Assembly (NCBI RefSeq): GCF_001649575.2
Contig: NC_051448.1
Location: forward strand, 15,941,819 to 16,005,818
DNA from: Kryptolebias marmoratus
Lineage: Eukaryota > Chordata > Actinopteri > Cyprinodontiformes > Rivulidae
Direction of reading: 5' to 3'
Length of the DNA stretch: 64,000 nucleotides
Part shown: piece by piece, positions 25,901-37,779 of the stretch
How positions within the stretch are numbered: position 1 is the first letter of the stretch
How the letters are laid out: each line of letters starts with the position of its first letter
Notes under the pieces: generated by a model
The model's input: the letters and a program-made list of their open reading frames with translations, nothing else
The model's database searches: none
Told to the model about the DNA's origin: nothing
Position numbers and translations under genes: made by a program

Positions 25901-28875
25901 CTAGTTTTGGAGATGAAACTTGCTCGTCACACTTTTCCACGGTCACATCCATCCATCCATCCATCCATCCATCCATCCATCCATCCATCCATCCATCCAT
26001 CCATCCATCAAGGATAGATACTCCTTGGACAGGTCACCAGTTAGTCACTAAAAGTCAGCTAATTTTGGCCGTCTGCCAGTCTTCTCTGATTTTTGTCGGG
26101 GGTGTTTATTCATCTTTATTTGTGACAAATTTGGCATTTCTCTTAGATTTTGTTAGCTTTGTTGTCTCATCACAAATCCTTTGTCCTTTTCCAAACTGAC
26201 GGCATTGTGCCTGCTGTCTGCAGCAGGTAAGACACTGACTACATTTAGGTTTTTCCCCAAACCCTACTAATAGGAACAAAACATCTTTTTTTTTTTTAAA
26301 TTAAAGTAAGAAGTTCTTATAACTTAGTTATTCTTTTGCAACAGTCATCTGACATACTTTTTTTTTTTTTTACTTTACAGATGAAAAGCATTTTGACGTT
26401 GCTGCTGAGGAGGAACAAAACCAGCCTGAGGCAGAGCAGCAGCAAGGCAGTCCAGAGGAGCAGAGTATGGAGATAAATGCTGCTGAAGATGCTGGTCAGG
26501 ACCAGGAGAAGCTGGAGAAGGAAAAACGGAAAGAAGTGAAAGTATGTTCAGAGTTTAAGAAGTCTCCGGTAGCTCCTGTCTGTTGTAAGCTTGTGTTTTA
26601 TTTGTGGAAAGGCAGATGAGGTTTTTATGTAATTTAAACCCCGTACCCCTTCATGTTTTTGTTTCCTTTCTTTTTAAAGGCTCAAGAGAAAAGAGTGAAG
26701 CTGGAGGAGAAGCGAAGGAAGCTGGCAGCTGCTGCTGCTCTGCTGGAAGGCAGGAATGCTGATGGGTCAGTGTCAGATCGGCTCCTGCATTCACGTTTCT
26801 CCTTCTCTGCACCTCTCTGCTTTCATCAATTCCCAATTAAACCATCCAGTAAACAAAAGCAATTAAAATAGATTTCCAGAGGGGAAAAAAAATAAGAATG
26901 ATTAAAGCATTGCTAACTACGCCTGTAATAATCATAAACAATAATTTGCCTTCCTCCGGCCTCACAGAAAACGGTTACTGTGCAGCGCTCCTACAAGGTG
27001 AACAAATTGATTGCTTTGCAGTTTCCTCTCATGACATGAAGAACCTTATAGGCTTTTTCTAATTGATAGATGCGCTGATAGGAAGGTGACATCTGGGCCT
27101 GAACTACAAGTATTGATCTTGTTAGCTTGTAAAATTCTCCTTTTAGATCATAAAAGCTGTACGATAAACACAGAAAGCACTGAACGGGATTTCTCACATT
27201 GTCCTAAATCAGCATCCTCTTCTGATTCTCATCCAGCTGGATAAAATATTGACCGGGTCTCAGTTAGAGAGGTGGGCAGTAAGTCTTCGAGAGCTGTGCC
27301 ACACGCAGCTCCAATCCATTCGATTACAATACCGCCTACCTGTACATTTCCAATTACGAAATGTACTGTTGACAGCGCTTTTTTACGTTTGACGGGTTTG
27401 CTTGGTCATCTTTTTTGTTCTCCCACCTGCAGGTTGGTCATAGCCAGTCGATTTCACCCGTGTCCCGTCCTTTTGGGCCTGATTAAATTCCTCTCCCCCT
27501 CTCGGCCGTTTGTAGTTTATTCACAGTACAAAGAGGTAAGAGAGTCATTGTGGTTCTTCGATTAGTTTACATCACCCAGAGGTGTATTTTGCAAAGCTGC
27601 CTTGTTTCTAACTGTACTTTATATCTATCATGCTGTTATTAAAAAGATCACTCTGTGTGGGAACATTATGACAAAGCTGTTTTTTTCTTTCCTCGCCTTT
27701 TCTACTTCAAATCTCTGCAGCCTCTTATCGAGTGCTACACAAAACTTAAAGAACAGGGCGGCACAGTCAACCTCAGACTCACCGACACTTGGCTCAGGCA
27801 TTACCAGGTAAATACTGACACTCTGGATCAGTCAGACGTTGTCAAAATCTTCAACAGTTTTTATATTCAAAGATTAAAATGAAAAAGGAATTACTGTCTC
27901 ACCAGCACAACGTTTCTGCAGCATGTGATGTGTAGAACTGAAAACAATATAGTGAGTTACTCGAATACCTCAGGTGCAGAAAAAATCCCTAAGGGCAAAC
28001 ATCTTTGAATAATCACATTCACAGTTTATGTGAATGTGAGCATGTGTATATAGGAATGTAGGTATATGTGGGTAAATGTAAAAAGATTGAGTTCCCTAAA
28101 TGTATTTATGCAGACATGTAAGTGGATACATCTTTATATTTTTCTAGCATGCAGCCAAATACAGCGATTGAAGAATTGTGAATACTTTAAATGGACGGAT
28201 AGGACCGCATATGTTTAGTGGATGGGAAATACAAACACAGCAGAAAATATCTGTTTTTAAAACTACCTGGAGTAATGTGGACAGGGCCTTTTAGAAAAAC
28301 ATAAAAAGGTGATCTGGTTCTGCAGTAAAAGCAACTTAACTCCACCTCAATTCATAACTCTGTGCGAATAAAAGACACATGCATTGCTGATTGAAAAGTC
28401 GTTCCCTGTGGAGAAATGAGACAAATCATCCTAAGTAATCCTGCACAAACTGGAGTACAAAGTAAGAAAAAATATCAGACGGAGAGCAATAATAATGTGT
28501 ACTCCTACATCCTTTCTGCTTGTTTGACTTAAAGCCTGAATTTCTGTTGAATTATGTTGCTCCACTAAAAGAAAGAAAGTGTTTCATGTTTCAGTGCTGG
28601 GTACGAAGCAGCTTGATGATAATAATAATAATGTAGCTGCACGCTCTTGACTGTTTTTCCTCCCAGCCATTCCAGCAGAGTTAACGTCTCCTGACTGTGT
28701 GTCTCTGTCGTGTCCCCAGGTTTTGCCTAACAGGACTCATCCTCTGCTGCTGATGAGCGGGGGTGGGGGCTACCTCCTCTCAGGGACGACGGTCGCCACG
28801 GACCACTCCAAGCCAGCAGGCTCCCCACGAGCCGAGGAACCGGCTCCGAAGAGACAAAAAACTGAAAAACTCTGA
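22994..28875 (+). CDS. trmt6: tRNA (adenine(58)-N(1))-methyltransferase non-catalytic subunit TRM6, 12 coding exons
   Basis: TRMT6 pairs with catalytic TRMT61A to make m1A58 in the T-loop of nuclear tRNAs. It contributes tRNA binding but lacks the SAM-binding catalytic motifs. Coding exons: 22994-23100, 23213-23346, 23454-23563, 25009-25100, 25185-25268, 25362-25486, 25625-25795, 26381-26541, 26680-26765, 27433-27535, 27721-27807, 28720-28875. All are GT-AG and the phases sum to 471 aa (human 497). Family landmarks: '[17 protein letters not shown]', the basic '[11 protein letters not shown]' near residue 142, '[15 protein letters not shown]', '[15 protein letters not shown]', '[11 protein letters not shown]' (about 225-235), '[12 protein letters not shown]' and near the C-terminus '[13 protein letters not shown]'. 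The acidic/Gln-rich linker of exon 8 is variable across species. The ATG at 22994 has a purine at -3 and gives the expected acidic N-terminus. Confidence 0.96.
24710..24905 (+). repeat. Palindromic dispersed repeat (hairpin plus tail), TRMT6 intron 3
   Basis: Arms of about 75-80 bp run inward from both sides: 'aacaactggacttc' and 'gaagacgtttcgcttct' on the left are mirrored by 'gaagtccagttgtt' and 'agaagcgaaacgtcttc' on the right, with a very short loop at about 24788-24793. A non-palindromic tail 'ggcctggatgactgagaatc' follows. A second copy with a deleted centre is at 62427-62580. As RNA this would fold into a very stable hairpin. Confidence 0.85.
25946..26045 (-). repeat. (CATC)n microsatellite with retroelement-like flank
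   Basis: About 16 CATC units in TRMT6 intron 7, followed by 'ccttggacaggtcaccagtt'. This combination, a GATG tail next to a 'GGACAGGTCACCAG'-type word, is typical of the 3' end of a fish RTE-like non-LTR element in reverse orientation. That attribution is from memory. Confidence 0.7.
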
Positions 28876-29299
28876 GGGATAAACACACATGGATCAGATC
28901 TGATGCTAGAAATTTTACTCCCGACTTTGTCTCTGTTGAACGGATTTGACGCTTGTGGTGTAAGGCAAAGTTAGGTTCACGTCTATCAGAGCCCTTTTTT
29001 TTTTTTTTTTTCTCTCTTGTTTTTGTGCTCATATCTGAGCAGATTAAGGCATAGTATTGAGAGCTGTATGCTAAAATATGCCATTAGAGCTCTGTTTTTC
29101 TTAACTGAAGATAAATTTTGTTTATTTTTAAGAACCAAGTTTGTTTTATTTCTTGAGACCAGCTGTTAACTAGGCATTTTTTTAAAAATATGATTTATTT
29201 GCTAATGTAGAATCACTGTATTTACATCAGTGTCTGCAAAGAATTAGAATCAATGTTTGAAAAAAAACATTTGTGTGACCACTTCTACTTGAAGAAATA

Positions 29300-29340
29300 A
29301 TTAAAAATATTTGTTTGGTCCCAGAATAACTTCTTTTATT
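29300..29340. terminator. Abutting poly(A) signals of convergent TRMT6 and CHGB
   Basis: On the plus strand ATTAAA at 29300-29305 lies 425 bp past the TRMT6 stop. On the minus strand AATAAA (plus-strand TTTATT at 29335-29340) lies about 300 bp past the CHGB stop. If both are used, the two mRNAs end within a few tens of bases of each other and probably overlap tail-to-tail. Confidence 0.45.
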
Positions 29341-29636
29341 AGTTTGCAAACAGAACAAGCTCCTAAGAACACATTTGAATAATTTGTCTTGTGTTTTTTG
29401 TTTTGTTTTTTTTTAAACATTTCTCAGACAATATACATATAAACATCCATTTCATTCCCATGCTAACAAATTTAACATCATAATGTCACAAAAACAGCAA
29501 ACAAAGCTAATAAAATGGCAAGGCTTTAGAGTTCTTACATCATTTTGTCACTTTAAACACTGTAAGCACACTAACATGGCAGACAAACAGTAAAATGGAG
29601 ACTTTTAATAGCTGATGGTCTTAAAACGCCGCAGGA

Positions 29637-32600
29637 TTATGCAGTCCTGTCATGCAGTTTGGCTGCGATTTTCTGCAGCTCTGTGTCCATCGCTGCCAGG
29701 TTTTCCAGCTTTTTCTCCTGGGAAAGAAACAAAAACAGCATTTACACATAAGCAACAGAAAACCTTAAAATATTTTGATCATGAGCCCTAAACAAGTTTC
29801 TTTTTTGTTGTGTTTCGATCCTAAAAAGTGCACATAAGTGCACTTATGTCTGAGATTTGCTGCAGCCTGTTCTTGTGCTCATGACAAGAGGAGACCTACA
29901 GTGGGTTACTTGCTCACTTGGATTACATATTCCTTTATTATCCTTGGAAGTTGCCGTGCTGGTGAACTAATGAATCACTATTACACTGCCTCAGTAATTC
30001 CCTTTCCTGCTCTAATGTATGTGACTAGATAAAGAAACCTCTGCAGGCTGTAGCCATCATTTTTTAAATGGGCATATTAGGGCTGATTGCTCTCGGAGAC
30101 TACGATCATTAGGTCTTCAGTGTGATTACTGCAGCAGTCATAAAATACTGGTGTGAAGAAATCAAATGGGGCAAATGGGGACAAAGGGATGGCAGTTGCT
30201 GCCTATGAATACATCAGCATTTCATGGGACAATTCCCTTTGTATTCACAGATGCACATTCACTGAGTTTTATGATGTATCCAACTAAACTGGAGATTTCC
30301 ACAGTGAGCACAGCTGCTTTTCCTCCCAGCGAAGCTGCAGTGCAAAGATGCAATCATATTTGACTTTAATAGGGCAGCCGAATGCAGTTCATCTTGTTTA
30401 TGGATGTTTCAGAAATAGGACTGTGCCTCGGTCTTAAAGTTGCAGAAATAAAGCTCTGTGTTGCACAGTTGACTGCGGCACATGGTGCAAATGATGCCTT
30501 TTCAAGATTTGATTTCTCCTGACTTGTTTGGGCGCATGAATGTGTATCATCGGTGATGGTTAGTGGGCAGTTAGTAAACTCAGCTTGATCTACCTCCTGT
30601 GGAGTGAGTGCTCTCTGGTGTAAAGTCTCCTCCTGCGCTGAGTGGTTAGTCAGCTGGTTTATCTTGTAACTCAGCAGCTTGGCCAGTTCTTCTATCTAAA
30701 ACCATGAAAGACAGAAGTACAGAAATATTCCAACTGAATTTATTTTACACATTTTACCCCCTGGCAGCACTTAGGTTTATATATATACATATATTTGGAA
30801 TCTTTTTTAAGTCGGAGGAGTGACAAAAAGTCATTTTTTATTTGGTTTAAAACTCACACTTAGAACTGAAAGGCTCGTTGATCATGTTTACCTTGTTTGG
30901 TGTTGCAGCTGGTTCATCTGAGTCTCTTTTATACCAGGAAGGATGGTAAAATCCTCTATAAATCCACGGATTGCGCTTCTCAGCCAGATACCTGAAAAAT
31001 GGTTCAATAAGATGCTGCAGTATCTACCTAATGCTTGCTAATTTGAGAAAATGTTGTTTTAATCTCTCCCAGCTGATAAAACAGAAGTCTGTTCTTTCAT
31101 CAAATGAAACACTTAGCTAAGGTTTTATAAAACAGAAGAGTTACCTCAGAGCATCATCTCTGTCCTTTGCCTCTTCTGCATACTCTCCTGAATCCCCTCT
31201 CTCCTCTTCCTCTTCTTCTGATGATCCTTCTCCTCCTCTCTTGTGAAACTTCTTTTTATGGTGGTATCTGTGTGTTGGTTTCCATATCCGCTTTTCTATT
31301 TCTTCTCCTTCCTTTCCATGTCTTTTGTCAATGCCCCAGTCCTCCTGACTGCGTTCTTCTTCCGGCTCCTCTCTGGCTTCTTGTGACAGCTCTTCATCAC
31401 GTTTGTGTTTCCTCTGGTAGTGCCTGCCAGGTCTCCATTTTCGTTTCTCCATTCTAGTATTGAAATCCCAGTATTCTTGACTGCGTTCTTCATTAGGATC
31501 TTCCCTGGCTTCCTCTGAAAGGTCCTCATCTCGTTTATGTCTTGTTTGGTGGTACCTACCAGGCCTCCACTTCCTTTTCTCTATGCCAGTATCGAAATCC
31601 CAGTATTCCTGGCTTCGTTCCTCTTCGGGATCTTCTGAAAGCTCTTCATCACGTTTGTGTTTCCTCTGGTAGGGCCTGCCAGACCTCCATCTTCGTTTCT
31701 CCATCCCAGTATCGAAATCCCAGTATTCCTGGCTGCGCTCTTCATCAGGGTTTTCACTGGCCTTCTCTGAAAGCTCCTCGTCGCGTTTGTGTCTTCTCTG
31801 GTGATACCTGCCAGGCCTCCAGTTCCGCTTGTCAAGATCCCAAGATTCTTGGCTGCGGTCGTCATACCCTTCACCCTCTGAAGGTTCATCGCTGCGTTTG
31901 TGGAGCTTTGTCTTGCGATTATAGAGCTGTGTGGGTTTCCATATGGACTTTTCTCTCTCCTTGTCCTCGTCCTCATGACTATTATCCACATCCCAGTACT
32001 CTGACTCATCCTCTTCTTCCTCATCTCGTTTATGTCTTCTTTGGTGATATCTTCCAGGCCTCCAGTTCCTCTTCTCTCTCTCTTCTGTTTCTCCATCACC
32101 CTGCTCATCTTCTTCTGCATCTTCTTTCAGTCTCTTTTCCATCCCTCCCCAATACTCCTGACTGCGCTCATAATCTTCCTCTTCTTCTCGTTTGCCCCTA
32201 CTCTGGTGGAACCTTCCTGGCCTCCAGCGACTCCGTTTCTCCCGCTCTCCTCCTTCTTCATTTTCAACCCTCTTATCACCCGGACTCCAGGGTTCTTGAA
32301 TTTGCTCGCCTTCGGGGTGTTCCCTCTTTTCTTCCACAGATTTCAAAAGTGCTTCAATGTCTTTAACATCTGCTGGTTCCTGAGCTTGACCTTCGAGGAT
32401 GTCCTCCTGAGTTACAATCCCCTCACTGCTCTTTTTGTTCTGTGGTGCATGATTGATTCCTAAGATAAAAAAAAACAAAGTTTAATTTTAGAACAGATTT
32501 ACAATTGCAGCTTATATCCACTTATTTGAGAATTGATGTAATATTAGTCATGGCTTTTAACCATTTTTTTTAGGGTAGAATGATTATACAACATACAACT

Positions 32601-33756
32601 TAAGCAATCAAAACAAGAATCAGGTGGTAAGGTTCAAGAGGCTCAGTAAAGATTTAAAAAGGAGATGAATGTTAGGATGAACCATCAAGGATCAGTCCTG
32701 ACATAAACTGGAAACTGCTGGAACACTGCTGTCACTGTCCACGTTGAAGAGAGTTTTATATCACTGTAAAGGGTTCCAAGAAAGCAAGAAAAATGGTCAA
32801 ATACCCAGCCAGAAATAGATTAGAAGCTTGTTGATGGATTCAAACAGTGTATAGTCGAGGTACAACATCCTACAGGACATTTAACCTAGTATTAGTAGGA
32901 ATGCATTTATATATTTGAGCCTGTATGGATTAGAGAATGTCCACAATAAATTTAAACTTGTGCACCTAGTTCTTCTTTTTAAGAGCCACTGAAGGTGCAT
33001 GTTATATAGTCATTCCACTCTGGAAAAAATGGTGCAAATATATAATTAAAAGCCTTAAATTAATATGACATTCATGCCCATGATGAGTGGATGTAAATGT
33101 CTGATTTCATTATGAAATTAATTCAGCTTTAGCTGATTAGTCAGTTCTTTTTAATTTAGATTGTATTAAAATCTTCAAACTGCATTTTATACTGTATGTG
33201 TTTAATCTGTCAGCTCCTCAGCAGTTCTCAGAGTGCTGCATCATCAAAAAGAAATTTACTTTGAAGATGCTTTCTTTCCAGCCTGTTTTCATCTTGGACT
33301 CTGCATGATTTAGCCCAAATGAGCATGAAAGGTAGGGGAAAAAAGCCATATCTGGTAAATCTTATGAGTTTGATTTTGCAACAGACCTGCTTGGATAATG
33401 TCTTTGCATTCCTGGTCCAGCTGAGCGTCCGGTTTGGACAGAGCTTTGGACAGGACTTCAACCAAACACCGCGTTACCTGCAGAAAGTACACAAGAAGTC
33501 AGTTTCTCTGCTCAAAGATTTGATTTGTTCAAATGGAAATAAGAAAAACATACCACATCTTCTCTCTGCTCTTCTCTGCCCACTGGAATGGCAAGAGTTT
33601 CTGCATACGAAAAGCAAAAAAACAAAAAACAACAAAAAAAACAAACAAAATGAGAACAGTTGAAAGGAGTCCTCTGTCCATGGTGCTGAAACCACAAGAG
33701 GAGGAACACCACTTACCTGTAAAGAGAGCCACCACAAACACAAAGATGAGTCTCAT
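29637..33756 (-). CDS. chgb: Chromogranin B (secretogranin-1), 7 coding exons
   Basis: CHGB is an acidic cargo and sorting protein of dense-core secretory granules in endocrine and neuronal cells, cut at dibasic sites into peptides. Coding exons (minus strand): 33756-33717, 33600-33554, 33477-33387, 32459-31145, 30991-30892, 30695-30594, 29717-29637. Phases close to 591 aa (human 677). The signal peptide begins 'MRLIFVFVVALFTG' with likely cleavage near Ala18. The N-terminal disulphide loop typical of CHGA/CHGB is present (Cys33 and Cys53 around 'LVEVLSKALSK'). The giant exon 4 encodes a Glu/Arg-rich region with eight Trp-containing repeats. The C-terminus 'MDTELQKIAAKLHD' corresponds to the secretolytin region. 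The exon pattern (small N-terminal exons, one huge exon, small C-terminal exons) matches the family. It is convergent with TRMT6, as in human. Confidence 0.94.
31240..32232 (-). repeat. chgb: Eight-unit intragenic repeat in CHGB exon 4
   Basis: The core 'KRxWRPGRYHQRRHKRDEE' recurs. Its Trp falls at about residues 138, 192, 233, 273, 317, 357, 401 and 452 of the precursor, a spacing of 40-54 residues. Units are joined by acidic linkers, four of which (units 4 to 7) contain 'ERSQEYW' or a close variant. A Lys-Arg pair precedes the Trp in seven of eight units and one follows the core in all eight. The third and eighth units diverge ('WKPT...KxHKR' form). The DNA in the middle units is also strongly similar, suggesting recent duplication within the exon. 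Confidence 0.85.
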
Positions 33757-34135
33757 CTTGTCCAGTTTTTTTTATTTGTATCAGAAAGAGTTGAATCAGC
33801 TGTGAAACCAGCTCCTGTCCTCTCCGCAGCAGCAGGACGCACAGAGCTGCTCCGACTGTTTCTCCTGCTGCTCTGAGATCTGCAGCTCAGGAGCAGCGCC
33901 TCAAATAAGGAGGGGAGTGGGCTGGAGGAGCGTGGGAGGACGGCTCCGGGCTCTCCGAGACTGTCATGACTCATTAAGACCTGCAGAACAAAGTGACCTG
34001 AGTGGAATCAGACACACGAGCGAGATCGATCATTTTCTCCTTCTTGTTTTTGTTGCTGTTGGGAGGGAAACTGTTAATGTGATTGGTGTCACGACACATC
34101 AGAGGATGTTGCAGTTCGAGTTTGATGTGACGTGA
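33757..34135 (-). promoter_or_regulatory. chgb: CHGB 5'UTR and promoter with TATA-like, AP-1 and CRE-like sites
   Basis: Reading leftward: a TATA-like TTATTTGA on the minus strand at about 33902-33910 roughly 150 bp from the ATG, an AP-1 site TGACTCA at 33967-33973, and a CRE-like TGACGTGA at 34128-34135. Granin promoters are known to use a CRE near a TATA box for neuroendocrine expression. The motifs are seen directly, their function is inferred. Confidence 0.45.
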
Positions 34136-34224
34136 TCCCTCCTGTGGCTGTTGCACAAAACATCACAACAATTCTCATGCAATTATAATGCTAAAACCCT
34201 GCAAAACTTGAATACTTTTTTTGG

Positions 34225-34600
34225 TTAAAGGAATAGTCTGGTCATTTTTGAAGTGATGCTCAGTCAAATAGTTAATGATAGTTAATACCTCTACCTCTTT
34301 ATGACATCGATCATTAAAAAAAACAAAAAAACATCAATTTTATCCAAGGTGGTAAAAATGCCACATTAGCTATAATCAAATCTCTAAATCTTTGCATGAC
34401 ACCATTTTTTTAGTTTGTTGTTGTTTTCTCAGCCGTGGTGTTTACTTTAGAAAAATGCATTCTAGTCAAAATGTAGGACATCATCTAAATTTGTGGTATA
34501 GAAGGCACAAACGTGCTGTTCATTCCTAGTCACAACAAGAAATCTTGTCACTTAATGTCTTAAATCCTGCAGACTTTTTACTTTGTCAGAGACAGATGTG
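34225..34600 (+). mobile_element. TTAA-type MITE (family 1), left part
   Basis: Starts 'ttaaaggaatagtctggtca' and then 'tttttgaagtgatgct', matching both ends of the complete copy at 48818-49414. No right end is found, so the distal boundary is approximate. Confidence 0.5.
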
Positions 34601-35317
34601 TTTCTTAAATATTTGGAGTTACATAAGTTGGTGCCGAATGACTAAGCTCATTGTGTAGTTTACTTACACTACTTACACTTCTTCTTTGTGTATGTTTTTA
34701 AGAAGACACACTCTGACTGTAGATAAGATTAGATTAGTTGTCACTACAGTGTTACTCTACATCACTGGTTTATAGGCCGATGTACTATAATAATAATTTA
34801 AAAAAAGTATTGTTTCTGGAGTTTTTTATTTTCAGATAAATCTTTGATAATTAGTTTAGCCACAAGCAAATCTCATCTCGGTGTTCAGGGAAATTGGTGA
34901 GCTTCAACACCAGCAGAGGGAAGCTACAGGGACCTGGGGCCATTTTCATCAAAATGCAAAAAAGAAGTTGGCAAAAGTGATGAAAAGTTCTGCGAACATT
35001 TTTAAAGCTGTGGGTGCTTAACCAGATTCCTGGCACGAGTTTGTATTTTAACTAAGTTCGAACCCCTCAGAGTAGCTTTATGAATGGCCTCTGGAGCAGA
35101 AGCTGCAGTCAGATTTCAAACAACTTAGATAAACAAAATTTACTGTTTTGTTTTTGGTGGGGTTGAGTCTCATTATGAATATAATCAACTCTCAACAGAA
35201 GTATGATGTAGTTGGCAAAAATGTGAGAACAAGATTGCAAAAGAACTGTGAACATTTATCTTATTTATGAACAATAATGTTCAAGAGTATATGGATACAC
35301 ACTGTATACACTTTGCT

Positions 35318-35830
35318 TATTTATTGCCTGCTGAAGGCGAAAGGTCTATTATGTTTTTGCCAGTGTCTGTGTATGTGTGTGTTTGTTTACCTGTACTGGA
35401 GTCAACCCTATTCAAGATGACTGCAACAGCCAATCAACATTAGAAAACACAAAAATGGCTGTCACTTTGGCAGATATTGATCTAGAATTTGGTAGTAGTA
35501 GTATCTAAGAGTCATTTGTACCACATACTCCAAGCGCTAACTAAGATCTGTTTTTTAAACTTGGCCATTAACTTTTAGAGTTGACTATGTCTGTTTCTTA
35601 GTGAATTATGTTGTGTAACACTAGACAGTTTTGAAAGAAACTTTTAGAAAACAATCATTGGGTGTAAATCTACAACTGATTAACTTTTAGAGTCAGCCCA
35701 GTTCAAGATGGTCACCTGGGCCAACTCGTCATTACGCATTGCACAATATTTTGCTTTCAACTCTGCCAATAACTGTTGAAGTCAACCCTGTTATTAAAAT
35801 CGCTCATGAACCACTGGATGGATTTTAATG
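35318..35830 (+). repeat. Dispersed family 3, copy
   Basis: The segment from 'tgctgaaggcgaaaggtcta' through 'gtttttgccagtgtctgtg' is shared with 36930-37370 and, inverted, with 44110-44850 and 62070-62640. I cannot assign it to a named superfamily: no clear ends or coding remnant are visible. Its uninterrupted 'aaatctacaactgattaact' (about 35667-35690) serves as an empty-site reference for the solo LTR at 45064. Confidence 0.55.
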
Positions 35831-35837
35831 AATTAGG

Positions 35838-36195
35838 TCTCTGAGGTCAGACAGCCAGCTTCTGCTCTCTGTTCCAAGGACAAAATATAAATGCTGGGGT
35901 GACCGTGCCTTTTCTGCAGCCGCACCTCAACTCTGGAATAAGCTCCCTTTTGATTTACGTTTGGTTACCAAACTTGTCCCTTTAAAATCGAAGCTTAAGA
36001 CTCTTAAATTCCAACAGGCTTTTAGTACCTAAATATGTGGTGACTTTTCTGGTTTTACTTTTGCTATTTTGTTGTATTTTTCTCTTGATTTAACTTCTTG
36101 TTATGTTAATTACTGACTTTGTGAAGCACTTTGGTCACCAGCTCTGTGGTTGTGTAAAGCACTATAGAAATAAATAAATGAATGAATGAATGAAA
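35838..36195 (+). mobile_element. 3' end of a second LINE fragment with (AATG)n tail
   Basis: Translation gives 'LWNKLPFDLR' and 'PLKSKLKTLK', the usual C-terminal words of L2/Rex1-like reverse transcriptases. A 3'UTR with 'gtgaagcactttggtcacca' follows, then an AATG tail at 36171-36195. It is 5'-truncated and non-functional. Confidence 0.75.
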
Positions 36196-36929
36196 TTAAT
36201 ATTTTTTTTAAGGTCTGGGTCTGAAAATTCCAACTAAAAGCTACTAACATCTTCTTGTTTCACCCCTTTTGTTTCCGCTTTTATTCCCACCCAAAAGAAG
36301 CACATAAGTGACCAGTCTGGGAATCAAACGAATGAGAAACCCAAATCTGCGAGAAACATATTTAACATAGTTACATGAAGATGTTTACACAACAACCACT
36401 GACCTTTATGTGTGGCAAAGAATGCCCAAATTCAATCATGTCTCAGAAACCAAAAGTGCAGAAACTCCCGCTGCTCAGAGCAAAATGGGAACGCCGTGTT
36501 TCATAAATCTGTCTGTGCTTTTCATGCCTACATGACTGGTTACAGATATTTGTTACTGCAGTCCGCCTCCGCCGGGGTGAAATAAAAACTGGTCAGAACA
36601 TAAAACTGTAAAGTCAGACGGTGTATTGTGCATCCAAGTAATCCATGCTCATCTGGAGGCATCAATAGGCTCAGTCGTGAATTATAGGAAGATCACTTCC
36701 AGTTCCTCATACTTTGGGTTTATGAGCAGCAGGGTAACAGAGGTCTGCAGATTCATAGATTCTCTCTGAGGAGAAAGTTTGTCTGACACTGACTTCCACA
36801 GCCACTAAAGCAATGAACTGATAAATTTTACAGCGACCATGTTTTGAACAATGTGTGTGAATTCATTCACATGTGATGCTTTTCGAGTGATTCAGTTCCC
36901 TCACTACTCTCCCTTCGGCCTTTATTAAT

Positions 36930-37370
36930 ATTTATGGTCCATAGGTAAAAAGGCAATAATGTTTTTGCCCGTGTATGTGTATGTCTGTGTGTGAGTTTGT
37001 GTGTGTATGTACATTTGTTAGCAAAATATCTCAAGAGCTACTGGATGGATATTTATGAAACTCAGAAAGTAATCATTGGAGATACATGATAAACTTCCAA
37101 ATAGTAAAGATTGGTTATGCATTTATAAACGGCTGTCATGGCTAATTGACCCTAACCAACACAGAAAGAGCTGTGACTTTGAGATTTTGCAAGATCTCAC
37201 AATATTAGTTGAGATTGCACAAAGTCATTTACAAGGTTTGACCAAAATGGCTATAACTCTGTCTCTTCTCAACATAAGATGATCTTAGTTTAGAACTCTG
37301 GGAAAAAAGGTGGCAGGTGATATGCATTCCTTCAAGGACTGCTAGGCCTTTAATTAAAGATATAGTATAT
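36930..37370 (+). repeat. Dispersed family 3, copy
   Basis: Shares 'gcaataatgtttttgcccgt', the GT-rich segment, 'aaaatatctcaagagctact' and the distal 'ccttcaaggactgctaggcc' with the other copies. Confidence 0.6.
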
Positions 37371-37779
37371 AGAAGCTCATAGGCAGCAAAGAGACGACAA
37401 TGTGTTCACATGATCTGTACTCAGGTCAGCTTATGACTGAAACACCACCCCTCTCATCGCAACCATTTACATACGGGAACAAAAGGAGAATCTGCTCACA
37501 CTGAGCACAATGAGGGTGATGCATGAAAAGCACTGGGCTTTGATCTGTGCTGGGACACAAGCTTAATGTTTGTCTCCTAACTACTGATGCACTTTGATGA
37601 TCATCCAAGAACAAGAAAGGAGCCTGTGTGTCTTCTGTGATCACATCCACTTGATTTGCTAATACTTGTTAATTATTTTTATTCTCTGACATTTTGTTGG
37701 GAGGATTGTAGTTTTACTTTGAGGATCCGCTTCTTCTTGTTCTTGTTGTTGTCAACCAAAGCTACCTGGCTGCCCAAAA

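Noticed and set aside
31542..32366. Plus-strand open frame of 274 codons opposite CHGB exon 4.
   Set aside because: It is the antisense shadow of the purine-rich, repetitive CHGB coding sequence. Its Leu/Ser/Pro-rich product simply mirrors the Glu/Lys/Arg repeats.
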